Assembly: GCF_019797845.1 (NCBI RefSeq)
Contig: NZ_CP081864.1
Location: 2,914,001 to 2,978,000, forward strand
DNA from: Symbiopectobacterium purcellii
Lineage (GTDB): Bacteria; Pseudomonadota; Gammaproteobacteria; Enterobacterales; Enterobacteriaceae
Direction: 5' to 3'
Length of the DNA: 64,000 bases
The notes beneath the pieces are model-generated. The model worked only from the letters and a program-made list of their open reading frames with translations. It was not told where the DNA came from and did no database searches. Each line of letters begins with the position of its first letter. Position 1 is the first letter of the stretch. Positions 8,891 through 19,475 of the stretch are shown here, one piece after another. The position numbers and the translations under genes were made by a program.

Positions 8891-10207
8891 TTAATGAGGC
8901 AATGATTCCCCAGCATTGAACTGAGGGATAAGCTGTTGTAGCGCCTGCATCAGATTATTTGCCCAGAAACGTCCATCGTTGGTCAACCGCAGGCAGGTTG
9001 ACGCATCGCGGATTAACCCGGCTTCATGCCACTGACGCAGCAAGGGTGTCAGCACATCTGCCTGTGGTGTCAACAGCGGCAGGGCGACACGGCCAACTTC
9101 AATACCGGCTTGCAAACGGTGCTGCCAGACACCGGCTTTGCTGGCGGGTGTCATCATCGCGATCGGCTTCTCTCCGTTATCCAGCTTCGCGTAGTAGCGT
9201 TCCAAATCGCGTTCCATCATGTACGCCTGGCCGTTAACGTTACCGCCCGCCCCGCTCCCCATAGCCAGGCAGTCAGCACCTTGTTTAATAAGCAAATTGT
9301 AGAGATTGCGTTCCCGGGTGGTTTTTGCCCAATGGCTGTTGCTCAACTGATGCCAGCCAGCATTAGCCAGAAAATCGGCCCCGGTGTGATAAAAATCGCG
9401 CCGTTCCATCACCTCCGGCAACGTCACGCGCTGGTTCTCTGCCGCTTTTGCCAACGGGGTGGTCGGTAACAGGTTCAACGCATAAAGATCGACATCGTCC
9501 AGCGGCAGATCGCTGACAATCGCTAAATCTTCACGCCAACTTTCCGCTGTTTGTCCCGGTAAACCGAACATCAAATCACACACCACGGCAGCCTTATCGC
9601 GGCTACACAGGTTTTCCAAAAAGTGGATAAGTTGCTGGCGGTCAAACAGGCGCGCCATGCGTTGGCGTATCCGGCTATCAAAGGTTTGAACACCGATGGA
9701 GAAGCGGTTTGCTCCAGCCTCCAGGCAGGCATCAATGCGCTCGTCATCAAACCCGGCGCTGCGGCCCTCAACGGTTATTTCGCAGTCGGGAGCCAGCGGC
9801 AAAGAGGTGCGGATGGCCCGAATAATCTGTGACAGCTCGTCAGCGGACAGCGCCGTCGGCGTGCCGCCGCCAAAATAGACCGCATGAATGGGGGCAGACT
9901 GATGCAGCGGGCTTTCCGCTTCCAGCGCCAACTCTTGTAGCAGATAGCGGGTATAGGCGGCGGTGCTGTCATCGCGCAGCTTGTTCTGATAAAAGCCGCA
10001 AAAGGTACAGTGCGTGGCACAGAAAGGGATGTGTAAATAGAGCAGACGCTTACGCGCCGGTACCGTTTGCTGACGCAACGTTTGCCAGCTTGCAGCAATC
10101 TGCTCTGGAGAAAGCGGTACATGATTACGCCAAGGCATCGCCATCTTCCGTGCGGCGAACGGTTGCTCGCCGGGCTGGGCGTAATACGGCGTTAAATCAA
10201 TGTTCAT
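8891..10207 (-). CDS. chuW: Radical SAM haem methyltransferase ChuW/HutW (anaerobilin synthase)
   Basis: This protein of about 438 residues is in the HemN-like radical SAM family. The 4Fe-4S motif CATHCTFC lies in HIPFCATHCTFCGFY near residue 68, followed by YFGGGTPTALS and ITVEGRSAGF. In characterised homologues the enzyme opens the haem ring without oxygen by methylation, freeing iron and producing anaerobilin. The start is uncertain. ATG at 10207 gives the natural N-terminus MNIDLTPYY; in-frame starts at 10219 and 10237 also exist. It heads chuWXY and diverges from the haem receptor gene. Confidence 0.88.
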   Translation of the reverse strand: MNIDLTPYYAQPGEQPFAARKMAMPWRNHVPLSPEQIAASWQTLRQQTVPARKRLLYLHIPFCATHCTFCGFYQNKLRDDSTAAYTRYLLQELALEAESPLHQSAPIHAVYFGGGTPTALSADELSQIIRAIRTSLPLAPDCEITVEGRSAGFDDERIDACLEAGANRFSIGVQTFDSRIRQRMARLFDRQQLIHFLENLCSRDKAAVVCDLMFGLPGQTAESWREDLAIVSDLPLDDVDLYALNLLPTTPLAKAAENQRVTLPEVMERRDFYHTGADFLANAGWHQLSNSHWAKTTRERNLYNLLIKQGADCLAMGSGAGGNVNGQAYMMERDLERYYAKLDNGEKPIAMMTPASKAGVWQHRLQAGIEVGRVALPLLTPQADVLTPLLRQWHEAGLIRDASTCLRLTNDGRFWANNLMQALQQLIPQFNAGESLPH

Positions 10208-10623
10208 CTCTTCTTTCATCCTTTCCACTTCTACCACGGTGAAAAGATTAGATGATAACTATTTGTATTTAGCAACACGCCCTAACGTGAATTGCGGACC
10301 AAACCGAAACGCGGCTTAAGACTTGCAATTGCATTAACGCATTTTTCGCTTTTTTGTAAAAAACCTTGCTAGCAACAAAGAAAAAATAACAATAAAAATC
10401 AATGCATTGAAAATTAAAGTTAATGAGTTTGTTATATCAATGATAAATACCCTCACTTCATTAAGTTTGCTTAATTTAATTTAATACATAAAAAGCAAGT
10501 ATTTATTAAAAATAATTCATGACTCGCATCACATAAATATAAAAATATTTTGATCAAATGTTTCATTTGAAATACAACAATTCGCAATGCAAATGAGAAT
10601 TGTTTATCTTTCGGGAATAACAG
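10208..10623. promoter_or_regulatory. Divergent chuW / haem-receptor promoter region with Fur-like boxes
   Basis: This AT-rich divergent control region has a Fur-like sequence on each side. TGATAACTATTTGTA at 10253-10267 lies just upstream of chuW and is a moderate match. AAATGAGAATTGTTTATC at 10591-10608 ends 15 bases before the receptor start and is a good match. Iron-repressed expression in both directions is the natural reading. No coding sequence is seen in between. Confidence 0.65.
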
Positions 10624-12789
10624 ATGAAAAAAATAATGACGCACACCGCGGTATGTTTACTGCCGCTTATTTATGGCAATACCTCGCTGGCTGCCGGGCA
10701 GGACGACGAAATCACGGTCATCAGCGACGGGCGCACCGAACAGAATCTGTGGGAAAGTCCGGTCAGCATGCAGGTTATCGACAGTGAGAAACTGAGCCGA
10801 TTTACCGGCGATCAGATGGCGGAAGCGCTTCGGGATATTCCCGGCGTGGATATTGTCGACAACTCGTTGGCCGGGCGTAAGCAGATTCGTATTCGTGGCG
10901 AAGAAGCCTCGCGTGTGTTGGTGCTTATCGACGGGCAGGAAGTGACTTATCAGCGCGCCGGGCCCAATTACAGCCTGGGCCTGTTGATCGATCCGTCTTA
11001 TGTCGAGCGCGTGGAAGTGGTGAAAGGGCCGCACTCGGTGCTGTACGGCTCACAGGCTATTGGTGGGATTATCAATTTTATCACCCGTAAAGGCGGAGAC
11101 TCGCCCATCGGTGGCAAAATCAAGGTGATGTATGACAGCGCGACCGCAGGCTGGCAACAATCAGCGATCGCTTACGGCTCGCTGAGGGATTTTGAATACC
11201 GCCTCAGCGGCAGCTACAGCGATCAGGGTAATCGCAGCACGCCGGATGGTCGCCTGCCTGGCACCGATTTCCGTAACAACAGCCAATCCGCCTGGTTGGG
11301 TTATCGCCTTGGCCAACACAAGTTCGGGCTATCCTTAGACCGCTATAAAGTCAGCACCCAAACCTACAACAATTCCAACGACTATGACAGCTTCAGCGTA
11401 CGTATTCCCAATTTGGAACGCGATAAGATCGGTCTGTTCTACGACTGGAACGTCGGCAACAGCCTGCTGAAAAAAGTGCATCTGGATGCCTATCGGCAAA
11501 ACATCAAGCGGGAGTTCCGCAATGATTTGGTACAGAGCGGCGTTGATTACAGCTACCAAGGCTGGGCAATGACCGATTCAGTGATGACGTTGAAAACCGG
11601 CACCAACGATAAGCAGATTAGTGATGGCATCACGGTGCAAACCGATCTCACCCCCTGGGATAATCATCTGCTGATTGTTGGTGGGCAGTGGTCACGCGAT
11701 GATGTTAAACAAACTGCATCCACTAACGTCACTATTGGCAAGACAATCAGTTTCTTTGGCAGCCCGTATAACATCAATATCAACCCCAACATCAATTCTG
11801 ACGCCCACTGGCAACAAACGCACTGGTCACTGTTCGCACAGGATGAGTGGAAAATCACGCCGGACTGGACCTGGACCTTGGGCGCTCGCCAATATTGGGT
11901 TGAATCACTCTCTTATGGCAGCACCAGTAATGGCACCGTCACCCGTTATGGCTTCCCTGCCATGACCGGCGTAAACGGCAGTGTTATTACCAACAGCGCT
12001 AAGGCAAGCCAGCGCGAACACGACAGCACCACGGTGACCGCCACCACGCTGCGCTATTCGGGCTTTACCAATACACAGCTACGTGCCTCTTACGCACAAG
12101 GCTATGTCTACCCCACCTTGACCCATAAGTTCTACGACACCAGCGCAGGCGGCAGCATCACGTACGGTAACCCGAATCTGAAAGCAGAGCGTTCGGACAA
12201 CTATGAACTGGGCGCTCGCTATAAAAATGCAGAGTGGTTGCTGGACGGGGCCGTGTATCACTCACGCGCTAAAGATTACATCACCACGCTCAACTGTGCG
12301 GGCAGCGCTGCCTGCGCTGGCAGCACCGATGCCAACAGCCGCTATTACGCTAACGCTAACAGTGCGAAGACCTACGGGCTGGAACTGCATGCGGAATATC
12401 TGGGCTGGACAGTGTCCCCTTATGTCACCGGAAATGTGATTCGCCGTGAGCTGGAATTGGAAAACCGCAGCACCTTCGACACTGGCGAACCGGCACTGAC
12501 CGGGCGCGTTGGCGTGAAACATGTCGCTCTGTTTAACCTGTTCTCATTGGAGTCAGATGCCTTCCTGCGTGCAGCAACGCGTGCCAAAGACAGCACCGCC
12601 GATCAGGTAACCCAGCATGCTGGCTGGGCGACGGCCAATCTGGCATTTACCGCCACCTTCGGCAAGGATGACCAGTATCAGGTGAACTGGGCATTGAACA
12701 ACCTGCTGGACAAACGCTACACCACCGCGCATGAAGGCATTCCGGCCTCCGGGTTCAGCACGGTGATTGGCGCCTCCATGGCATTCTGA
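10624..12789 (+). CDS. TonB-dependent outer-membrane haem receptor
   Basis: This 721-residue receptor has an N-terminal signal peptide cleaved after about residue 23 (SLAAGQ). A TonB box follows (EITVISDG), then the plug domain (residues about 40-150, with RIRGEEASRVLVLIDGQEV and VERVEVVKGPHSVLYGSQAIGGIINFITRK) and a 22-strand barrel ending in Phe. YVYPTLTHKF followed by GNPNLKAERSDNYELG corresponds to the FRAP/NPDL-type region of haem receptors such as ChuA, HmuR and HugA. Position next to chuWXY and a haem-binding protein gene supports haem as substrate. A Fur-like box lies directly upstream. The frame is intact. Confidence 0.85.
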   Translation: MKKIMTHTAVCLLPLIYGNTSLAAGQDDEITVISDGRTEQNLWESPVSMQVIDSEKLSRFTGDQMAEALRDIPGVDIVDNSLAGRKQIRIRGEEASRVLVLIDGQEVTYQRAGPNYSLGLLIDPSYVERVEVVKGPHSVLYGSQAIGGIINFITRKGGDSPIGGKIKVMYDSATAGWQQSAIAYGSLRDFEYRLSGSYSDQGNRSTPDGRLPGTDFRNNSQSAWLGYRLGQHKFGLSLDRYKVSTQTYNNSNDYDSFSVRIPNLERDKIGLFYDWNVGNSLLKKVHLDAYRQNIKREFRNDLVQSGVDYSYQGWAMTDSVMTLKTGTNDKQISDGITVQTDLTPWDNHLLIVGGQWSRDDVKQTASTNVTIGKTISFFGSPYNININPNINSDAHWQQTHWSLFAQDEWKITPDWTWTLGARQYWVESLSYGSTSNGTVTRYGFPAMTGVNGSVITNSAKASQREHDSTTVTATTLRYSGFTNTQLRASYAQGYVYPTLTHKFYDTSAGGSITYGNPNLKAERSDNYELGARYKNAEWLLDGAVYHSRAKDYITTLNCAGSAACAGSTDANSRYYANANSAKTYGLELHAEYLGWTVSPYVTGNVIRRELELENRSTFDTGEPALTGRVGVKHVALFNLFSLESDAFLRAATRAKDSTADQVTQHAGWATANLAFTATFGKDDQYQVNWALNNLLDKRYTTAHEGIPASGFSTVIGASMAF

Positions 12790-12799
12790 GGAAAAGGAC

Positions 12800-13641
12800 A
12801 TGTTAAGGGTGATATCTGCGCTGTTTATCAGTTGCCTGGCATGTAGCCTGTCCGCACAGGGAGCATCACCGCCAGCGCGTGTCGTCGTCGCTGGCGGTGC
12901 ATTGACGGAAATCGTCTATGCCGTAGGGAGCGGCAGCACAGTGGTAGCGGTGGATCAAACCACCACCTACCCACCCGAAACCCAAACGCTCGCCAAGGTC
13001 AGCCACTGGCAGCAACTCAACGTGGACGGCATGCTGTCTTTGCAACCCTCGCTGGTGATGACCTGGCAGGATGCCCAACCGCAGGCCGCATGGATCAGCT
13101 ACGCCAGGCGGGCGTTCAGGTCTCGCTGTTTCAGCGCACGACCAGCACGCCGCAGCAGTTGATAGTGACAATACGCCAGGCGGCTAACCTGTTACACAAG
13201 GTCGAACAGGGAGAGGCGCTTATCGCGCAGATCAATGCGGATCTTCAGCGGGTACAGCAACTCACCGCGGCCCAAAAAACGCCGGTCAAGGTGCTATTTC
13301 TGCTTAGCGTCGCGGGCAGCGGGGCCATGGTGGCGGGGGAAGGCACCGTCGCCGATGGCATGATTACGCTGGCAGGAGGAAAAAATGTGGCTACCCACCC
13401 TCAATATCGGCCCTATGGCGGTGAATCAATGATCGCCGCCGACCCAGAGGTGATCGTGGTGACATCGCAGAGTATCGCGGGTGGGTTGGACACATTGGCT
13501 GCGGTGCCCGGCATCACCCACACTCGCGCCTGGCATCAGCAACGTATCGTTGCCATCGATCAGGCGCTGGTGCTAGGCATGGGACCCAGAGTGGCGCACG
13601 CCGTGCAGGCGCTAAGCGCCGGGTTTTATCCGGGGCCTTGA
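12800..13641 (+). pseudogene. hmuT: Periplasmic haem-binding protein (HmuT/ChuT family), frameshifted
   Basis: The start at 12800 gives a signal peptide (LFISCLACSLSAQG) and the substrate-binding fold opening RVVVAGGALTEIVYAVGSGSTVVAVDQTTTYP, typical of HmuT. Near 13085-13092 the frame breaks: the first frame reads WQDAQPQAA then nonsense to 13162. The second picks up MDQLRQAGVQVSLFQR and continues to GGESMIAADPEVIVVTSQ and the proper end at 13641. One missing base after QAA would explain it. Family members work with permease HmuU and ATPase HmuV; neither gene follows here. A sequencing error cannot be excluded. Confidence 0.85.
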
Positions 13642-13687
13642 GCTGTTAGAGCAAATCAAATCGCCCAGGTCTGTTTTATACCAATAT

Positions 13688-13716
13688 AAAGGAGCAGCCG
13701 TAATGGCTGCCCCTTT
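13688..13716. terminator. Hairpin between convergent hmuT and invasin-like genes
   Basis: AAAGG-a-GCAGCC, loop GTAAT, GGCTGC-c-CCTTT forms a strong stem with one mismatch between two convergent genes. No clear T-run follows on either strand, so it may be a bidirectional terminator or an mRNA end-protecting hairpin. Confidence 0.5.
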
Positions 13717-13773
13717 ACGCATATCATCAAGCCTCTACTAGAACACTCGATGAGCCTATGATATGGAGAAATA

Positions 13774-15734
13774 TCAAAGTCCCTGATGGCAGATCAGTCC
13801 CCGAGGGGTACTGTGCGTACCACTGTAGAAAGAACTAAAGTTGATGTTAACATAATAATTATTGCCTCCCGCCCCATCTCCATCTGCTGTCCAATACTCA
13901 AATCCAGAAAACCCTGAGTCAGTATAATTACGCAAATTTCCCCATTCCGCCCACAAGGCCCCAACGCGACGGGTAGTACTCGACGTAAAATTATACTGCG
14001 CCCTCGTTAGGTGGTTAAACCCTGGCTGCTGGTTGCAGTATTGGTTAGCCTCTGTCCAGTTTAACGTCGTTGAGCCGCCATTAGTAAACCAACTGTTGAC
14101 GGTAAATGAGTAACTCAACGCCTCTCCTAGCCCATTTGTCGGGGTTGCCGTGATAATCACAGGCCCAGAAGGTGGAGTGTTCAGTGTAACCTGACCATTA
14201 TTTATTGTTACCGCGCCAGGTTGATTTGAATTCCATGTATAAGCACTCGCGCTCTCACTGACATTTAACGTAAAGGTTGCTGCATGAAATCCGGTAGTGG
14301 GAAATCCGTCACCAATAGTAAAGGTGTGACCGTTGGCGGAGATCCCCGTAAGTGCCGCCCCCGGTTTAAACGTGGAGGTCTGTGCGGCTGTCGTGTGTTT
14401 GCCCACCGTCGCCGTTACCTGGTTATCGCCAGCAACCCAGCTTGTTAGCGTGGCTTGCGCCACGCCTTTTGCATTTGTCGGGGCTGTGGGTGTCGTTAAC
14501 GTTGCGCTACCGCTCGTTAGCGCAAATGTCACCGAGATATCAGGAACCACGTTCCCCTGCCCGTCTTTCACCACAACACTCAATGTATTACTGTCAGTGC
14601 CGTTGGCAAGCGCACCGCTGGCTACCGTGAAATCCGCATCAGCTATCGTTGCCGTGCTGTTATCCGCGATAAAAACAGGTTTCAAATAAACGTAAGGGCC
14701 ATAAGTACCATTGATATACGTTCTTAAACTAATTGATTTAACACCAGTGGTCTTGCTTGTAAAACGGAGGGTAGAGATGCCGTCAATATCAGTCAGCGTT
14801 CGACTTAATAATGTTACGTCGCTCCAGGCTGGTGATATAAAGACCCCCTCAACCGCATTGCCATTTGCATCGATAACGCGTGCACGCAGCTCAACATAGT
14901 CGTTATCATCAGCAGGCCAAAATAACTGTTCACGGACAATTTCACATAGTCAGCCCACGCTTCTGCGCCGACACCAACCCGGCGATTTTTTCCGGTAATA
15001 TCATTATCAAAAAAGGTATTAACACCGTACATCCAATTATCTTGAAAAGTACGGTAGCCAATACCCGCATTTAAGGTATTACGGCTATCTTTATTCCGCG
15101 CCCCTAACTGAGTAAACAACATATTTTTATTGTTATCTTTTAACGGCACCAGAACGTCTATCGCGCTACCATCGAGTTTGAAATCATCATTGACGTTTAG
15201 CTGTACGCGGGCAGTGCCGTACTGGCTCAGCCACTGCTGTGCAGAATTGTTGATTTCGCTATTGGCGGCGGAGCGCGCCATCTGCTCTGCGGATTTGGCG
15301 GCATTTTTACTGGATAGCATCGTCGCCCCTGCCACCGCTTGGCTTTCGAGCCGATTTTCTGTTTCTACAGGCTGTTGGTTGTCTACAGAGAAAGGTGAAC
15401 GCTTGCGCGGAACTTCAACCTCATCGCCCGTTGTAAGCGCTGAGAAGGGTTTAGAAAACGTTCTGTACTGATTGATCTTTTGCAGTTCTTCAACAGAAAC
15501 ACCATATCTTTTTGCAATGGCATCAACCGTTTCACCCGGCCCCAACACATACGGTTCAGTATCTGAAAAAGTAGGCGTGGAAGCAGAGATAGCCGCAGCC
15601 ATCACCGGGGAAAAAGAAATACTCAGTGGAAATAGCAATTGGAAAAAGATATTGACCCACACCATTACGGTGACTTTGCGAGAAACGCTTTGCTCAAATT
15701 TTCTTTTCTTGTTAATAAAATAGTTGTATGACAT
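13774..15734 (-). pseudogene. Invasin/intimin-like inverse autotransporter with large internal deletion
   Basis: The N-terminal part has a long signal region ending FSPVMAAA, a LysM domain (PGETVDAIAKRYGVSVEELQKIN, residues about 63-110) and the start of the inverse-autotransporter barrel (QYGTARVQLNVNDDFKL, GVNTFFDNDITGKNRRVGVGAEAW). Near 14915-14930 the barrel breaks off after VNSYFG, and a different frame continues with PADDNDYVELRARVIDANG. One to two bacterial Ig-like domains and a C-terminal lectin-like domain (NWTEANQYCNQQPG... GLICHQ) follow. The rest of the barrel and probably several Ig domains have been lost by a frameshifting deletion. Intact relatives are outer-membrane adhesins. 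Confidence 0.85.
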
Positions 15735-16030
15735 ATGTTAACGCCCAAGCTAAATAAAAAGACAAACAATTAATAAGCGGTGGACGTTAGCCTTTGGGTT
15801 TTAACAAAACAAGGAATAAGTTCAATCGAATAATATTTTTAGGAATTTGACTTCATTGCGGTTTAAGTATATTTACAATTAATTTCAATTCATTGAAAAA
15901 CTTACTTTTGAGCGTTATTTAAAAGCAATTTAAATACATACAAACTGATTTATTTAAAATAAAACCCATCAGCACATATTTCAAAATGACATATATGTCA
16001 CGCAACAAAATATTGACATTAATTTCACGT
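15735..16030. promoter_or_regulatory. Region upstream of the invasin-like gene, with a 14-base palindrome
   Basis: This AT-rich gap between hypF and the invasin-like gene contains the perfect palindrome TGACATATATGTCA at 15987-16000, a candidate operator. Nothing coding is seen. Confidence 0.4.
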
Positions 16031-18304
16031 TTATCCACGCGCCGCAGCAATCAATGCCTGTCCCAGCGAGAGACCGCCATCGCCTGCGGGCAAACGTCTT
16101 GGTTGCAACACGGTAAAATCAGCCAGTTCTCGATGCAGCAGTGTGCTAAGCAGTCGGTTATGCAGCACACCGCCAGAAAGCACGATGGTATGAGTATTTT
16201 CCTCACGCGCAACCTGCCGGGCCAACGCCGCCAAGCCTTGCGCCAGCGCCACGTGAAAGGCGTGCGCACGCCGCGCGAGTGCTGCCTGATAGGCCAGCCA
16301 TTCGTGCCAGAATGTCTCCAGATCTAACAGGTTACCGGCAAGCGGCATCGATACCGGATGAAACTGGACATCGCTTTGCCACGCCAACGCTTCTAGCTGG
16401 CAAGCGGCTTCGCCTTCCCAGCTCTGTTCACGCACGCCAAACCCCGTTGCCACCGCAACCGCATCGAACAGTCGCCCGGCGGATGAACTGTGCGGGGATT
16501 GCACGCCGCGCTCAATCGCTTTGATCAATAAAGGCAGCGCATGCTGAGGAAAATGCGCCGCCTGCGGTTGTTCTCGCCAGTCAGGCACAAAACGCAGCCA
16601 CTGCGCCAGCAGGTTACGCCACGGCTGGCGAGCCGCCAGATCCGCACCCGGCAATGCTACCGCAGGCAGTCCGCCCCGATGAGAGCAGGAACGGTAATCG
16701 GCCAGCAAACATTCACCGCCCCACCATTGGCCCTTTTCGCCATAACCAATGCCATCCAGCGTCAAGCCAACAACCGGTCCGGCATCACGCGGCCAGCCGT
16801 GCTCCGCCAGACAGGCGGCAATATGGGCATGGTGATGTAACACTTCATGGCAGGCAATACTGGCATGTTCGGCGCGCTGATGCCCGAGGCGGTGGCTGAT
16901 GTAGCCAGGGTGCGCATCCACGACAATCGCCGTGGGTGTGAAGCGATAGATGTCCTCAAAAAGCGCTATCGCGTTTTGATACTGCTGCTCAACATCACTG
17001 TCGGTGAGATCGCCCAGATGCTGGCTGACAATGGCATACCCATCGCGCAGCAAACAGAAGGTGTTCTTGAGATCGGCACCCATCGCCAACAATGCGGGTT
17101 GGTGCTCGAAACCGGGCGGCAGTGTAAACGCATCAGGTACATAGCCACGAGCACGGCGCAGCATTTCCGCAGCGCCGTCGTGACAACGCACCAGTGAGTC
17201 GTCGGCACGTTGCACGATATCACGGTTATGCAGTAACCAGAGATCGGCCAACCCATTGAGATCGTTTAACGCTTGCGCATTGGTCAGTGCAGGCGGTTTT
17301 CCGCTGGCATTACCGGAGGTCATCACCAGAGGGCGATCCGCCAATGCCAGCAGGAGATGCTGGAGCGGGTTGGCGGGTAGCATCAGCCCAACTTCACTCA
17401 ATCCGGGCGCTACCGCATCACACAGCGCGCCGTCGCGTCGCAACGGCAGCAACACAATGGGCGCCGCCGCACTTTTCATCAGATTGATGGCGGGCGTTTC
17501 ATCCATCAGTTGCGCACAGCGCGACAGCCAGTGCTCATCAGGCAGCATCACCGCCAGCGGCTTACCGGGACGACGCTTACGCTGACGCAATTGCGCTACC
17601 GCCTGTTGTTGCGTGGCATCGCACGCCAGATGAAAACCACCCAACCCTTTGACTGCAACGATCTGCCCCGCTTGTAGCGCCTTCACAGCCTGTTCCAGCG
17701 CCGCATCGCCCTGAGCCCGTTCATTGCCGCTGGCATCGCACAACCACAGGTGTGGTCCACAATCCGGGCATGCCGTCGGTTGGGCATGAAAGCGTCGGTC
17801 GGCAGGATTTTGGTATTCACGGGCACAAGGCGAGCACAACGGAAACGTCGCCATCGCCGTATTGGGCCTGTCGTAAGGCATATGGCGAATAATAGTAAAA
17901 CGCGGCCCGCAGTGAGTGCAGTTAATAAAGGGATAGTGATAGCGCCGGTTGCCGGGCGTCATCAACTCTTGCTGACAGGCCGGACAGGTTGCCGCATCAG
18001 GCACCACCTGCGTATCCATCGCTCCCGTACCGCTGTGGGCAATGCTAAAGTCGGTGGGTTGCAGCTCCCATTCATAAGGATATGATTCGATGCTGTCGAT
18101 ATGAGCGAGCGGTGGGCATTCGTGGGCAAGGTCGTCAAGGAACACTGCAACCTGTGGAGACATCATCAGATGAATCAACACCCCTGCGCTGTCATTGCTG
18201 ACATTGCCGCACAGTTGATAACGATGCGCCAGTTGCCACACGTAAGGGCGAAACCCCACGCCCTGCACTTTGCCTTTAACACGGATGCAAATACCGTTGC
18301 TCAT
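16031..18304 (-). CDS. hypF: Carbamoyltransferase HypF (NiFe-hydrogenase maturation)
   Basis: This 757-residue protein makes the carbamoyl group used by HypE for the cyanide ligands of NiFe hydrogenases. Domains in order are acylphosphatase-like ([15 protein letters not shown]), two zinc fingers ([30 protein letters not shown] and CSPCAREY...CPDCGP), a YrdC-like domain ([18 protein letters not shown]) and a Kae1-like C-terminus ([45 protein letters not shown]). The ATG at 18304 fits the family start; the upstream extension is not conserved. The gene lies 142 bases after hypE. All recognisable motifs are intact. Confidence 0.95.
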   Translation of the reverse strand: MSNGICIRVKGKVQGVGFRPYVWQLAHRYQLCGNVSNDSAGVLIHLMMSPQVAVFLDDLAHECPPLAHIDSIESYPYEWELQPTDFSIAHSGTGAMDTQVVPDAATCPACQQELMTPGNRRYHYPFINCTHCGPRFTIIRHMPYDRPNTAMATFPLCSPCAREYQNPADRRFHAQPTACPDCGPHLWLCDASGNERAQGDAALEQAVKALQAGQIVAVKGLGGFHLACDATQQQAVAQLRQRKRRPGKPLAVMLPDEHWLSRCAQLMDETPAINLMKSAAAPIVLLPLRRDGALCDAVAPGLSEVGLMLPANPLQHLLLALADRPLVMTSGNASGKPPALTNAQALNDLNGLADLWLLHNRDIVQRADDSLVRCHDGAAEMLRRARGYVPDAFTLPPGFEHQPALLAMGADLKNTFCLLRDGYAIVSQHLGDLTDSDVEQQYQNAIALFEDIYRFTPTAIVVDAHPGYISHRLGHQRAEHASIACHEVLHHHAHIAACLAEHGWPRDAGPVVGLTLDGIGYGEKGQWWGGECLLADYRSCSHRGGLPAVALPGADLAARQPWRNLLAQWLRFVPDWREQPQAAHFPQHALPLLIKAIERGVQSPHSSSAGRLFDAVAVATGFGVREQSWEGEAACQLEALAWQSDVQFHPVSMPLAGNLLDLETFWHEWLAYQAALARRAHAFHVALAQGLAALARQVAREENTHTIVLSGGVLHNRLLSTLLHRELADFTVLQPRRLPAGDGGLSLGQALIAAARG

Positions 18305-18343
18305 ATTAGGCGCTGAACTCCAGGGGAATATTGTAGTGTTTTT

Positions 18344-18368
18344 CCTCAGCGTAAAAATCACGCTGAGG
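18344..18368. promoter_or_regulatory. Perfect hairpin in the hypE-hypF gap
   Basis: CCTCAGCGT and ACGCTGAGG pair perfectly around a 7-base loop, within the only sizeable gap of the hyp cluster. On the minus strand it is followed by A residues, not T, so it is more likely an mRNA processing or stability element than a terminator. Confidence 0.4.
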
Positions 18369-18446
18369 TGGGTGAGAGCGCCCCGCACTCGTCAGCGGGA
18401 TGCTTTACGCGCGGCAAAAAACCAAAAAAAGGCTTGCGTTGTCGCG

Positions 18447-19475
18447 TTAGCAAATGCGCGGCATGGGTTCATTATGCGGCAGGTCCAGCAGTCGTGACGT
18501 GCCGAATATGCCGCGCAGGCGCACCTGCGTCGATGCCGTCGCTTCACCAATGGTGACGGCCTCTTTGCCGAGCGGATGTGCATGCAGCGCGTCAAGCACC
18601 GCTTGTTCCGCCTGCGGGGCGACCGCTAGCACCAGCTTACCTTCATTGGCAAAGTTCAGCGCTTCCAATCCCAGAATTTCGCAAATACCACGCACCGCCG
18701 ATTTCAGAGGCAGTGCCGCCTCATCAATCACCATACCGCAACCGCTGGCTTGTGCGTATTCATGCAGGATCGCCGTCACACCACCGCGCGTAGCATCACG
18801 CAGCGCACGCACTCCGTCGATCGCACGCAAAGGTGCAATCATCGGCGTCAGCGCAGCACAATCACTGCTCAGTTCCGCTTCCAAGCCCAATTTTTCGCGC
18901 AGATTAAGGATGGTCGCGCCGTGATCGCCTAAGGTCCCCGTGACAATGATTTTATCACCGGCACGGATCTGCGATGCGCCCCAGTTGATCTCAGTAGGAA
19001 TAACACCGATCCCCGCCGTGTTAATAAACAGTTTGTCGGCGGCACCGCGCGGCACCACCTTGGTATCTCCAGTCACAATCTGCACGCCGGCCTGCTGCGC
19101 GGTATGCGCCATAGACGTCACAATACGCACCAGATCCTCGCCGGAAAACCCTTCTTCAATGATAAAGCCGCAAGAAAGATAAAGCGGTTGTGCCCCGCTG
19201 ACCGCCAGATCGTTGACCGTGCCGCATACGGCCAGCTTGCCAATATCGCCTCCGGGGAAAAAAATCGGATCGATGACATAGCTGTCGGTAGTAAACGCCA
19301 GACGATCGCCCTGCTGCGTCAGCGGGGCCAGCGGCATACGCGCTTGATCTTCCCGTTGCCCAAGCAGCGGGTTATCAAATGCGGTGAGAAACAATGAGGC
19401 TATCAGTTGCTGCATGGCCTGACCGCCGCTGCCGTGCGCAAGCGTAATCTCTTTGGGCGGTTTACAAATATTCAC
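18447..19475 (-). CDS. hypE: Carbamoyl dehydratase HypE
   Basis: This 342-residue protein of the PurM/AIR-synthase fold dehydrates the carbamoyl group on its C-terminal cysteine to give the cyanide ligand. The required terminal sequence PRIC is present. N-terminal LAHGSGGQAMQQLI and ATP-site segments DSYVIDPIFFPGGDIGKLAVCGTVNDLAV and TGDTKVVPRG are conserved. Translation appears to start at a GTG (19475), immediately after the hypD stop codon, implying coupling to hypD. Because hypD is out of frame, ribosomes would terminate early in hypD and coupling may be weakened. Confidence 0.94.
   Translation of the reverse strand: MNICKPPKEITLAHGSGGQAMQQLIASLFLTAFDNPLLGQREDQARMPLAPLTQQGDRLAFTTDSYVIDPIFFPGGDIGKLAVCGTVNDLAVSGAQPLYLSCGFIIEEGFSGEDLVRIVTSMAHTAQQAGVQIVTGDTKVVPRGAADKLFINTAGIGVIPTEINWGASQIRAGDKIIVTGTLGDHGATILNLREKLGLEAELSSDCAALTPMIAPLRAIDGVRALRDATRGGVTAILHEYAQASGCGMVIDEAALPLKSAVRGICEILGLEALNFANEGKLVLAVAPQAEQAVLDALHAHPLGKEAVTIGEATASTQVRLRGIFGTSRLLDLPHNEPMPRIC

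Noticed and set aside
19473..19475. Mis-start of hypE because it lacks ATG
   Set aside because: GTG directly after the hypD stop gives the normal N-terminus for the family.
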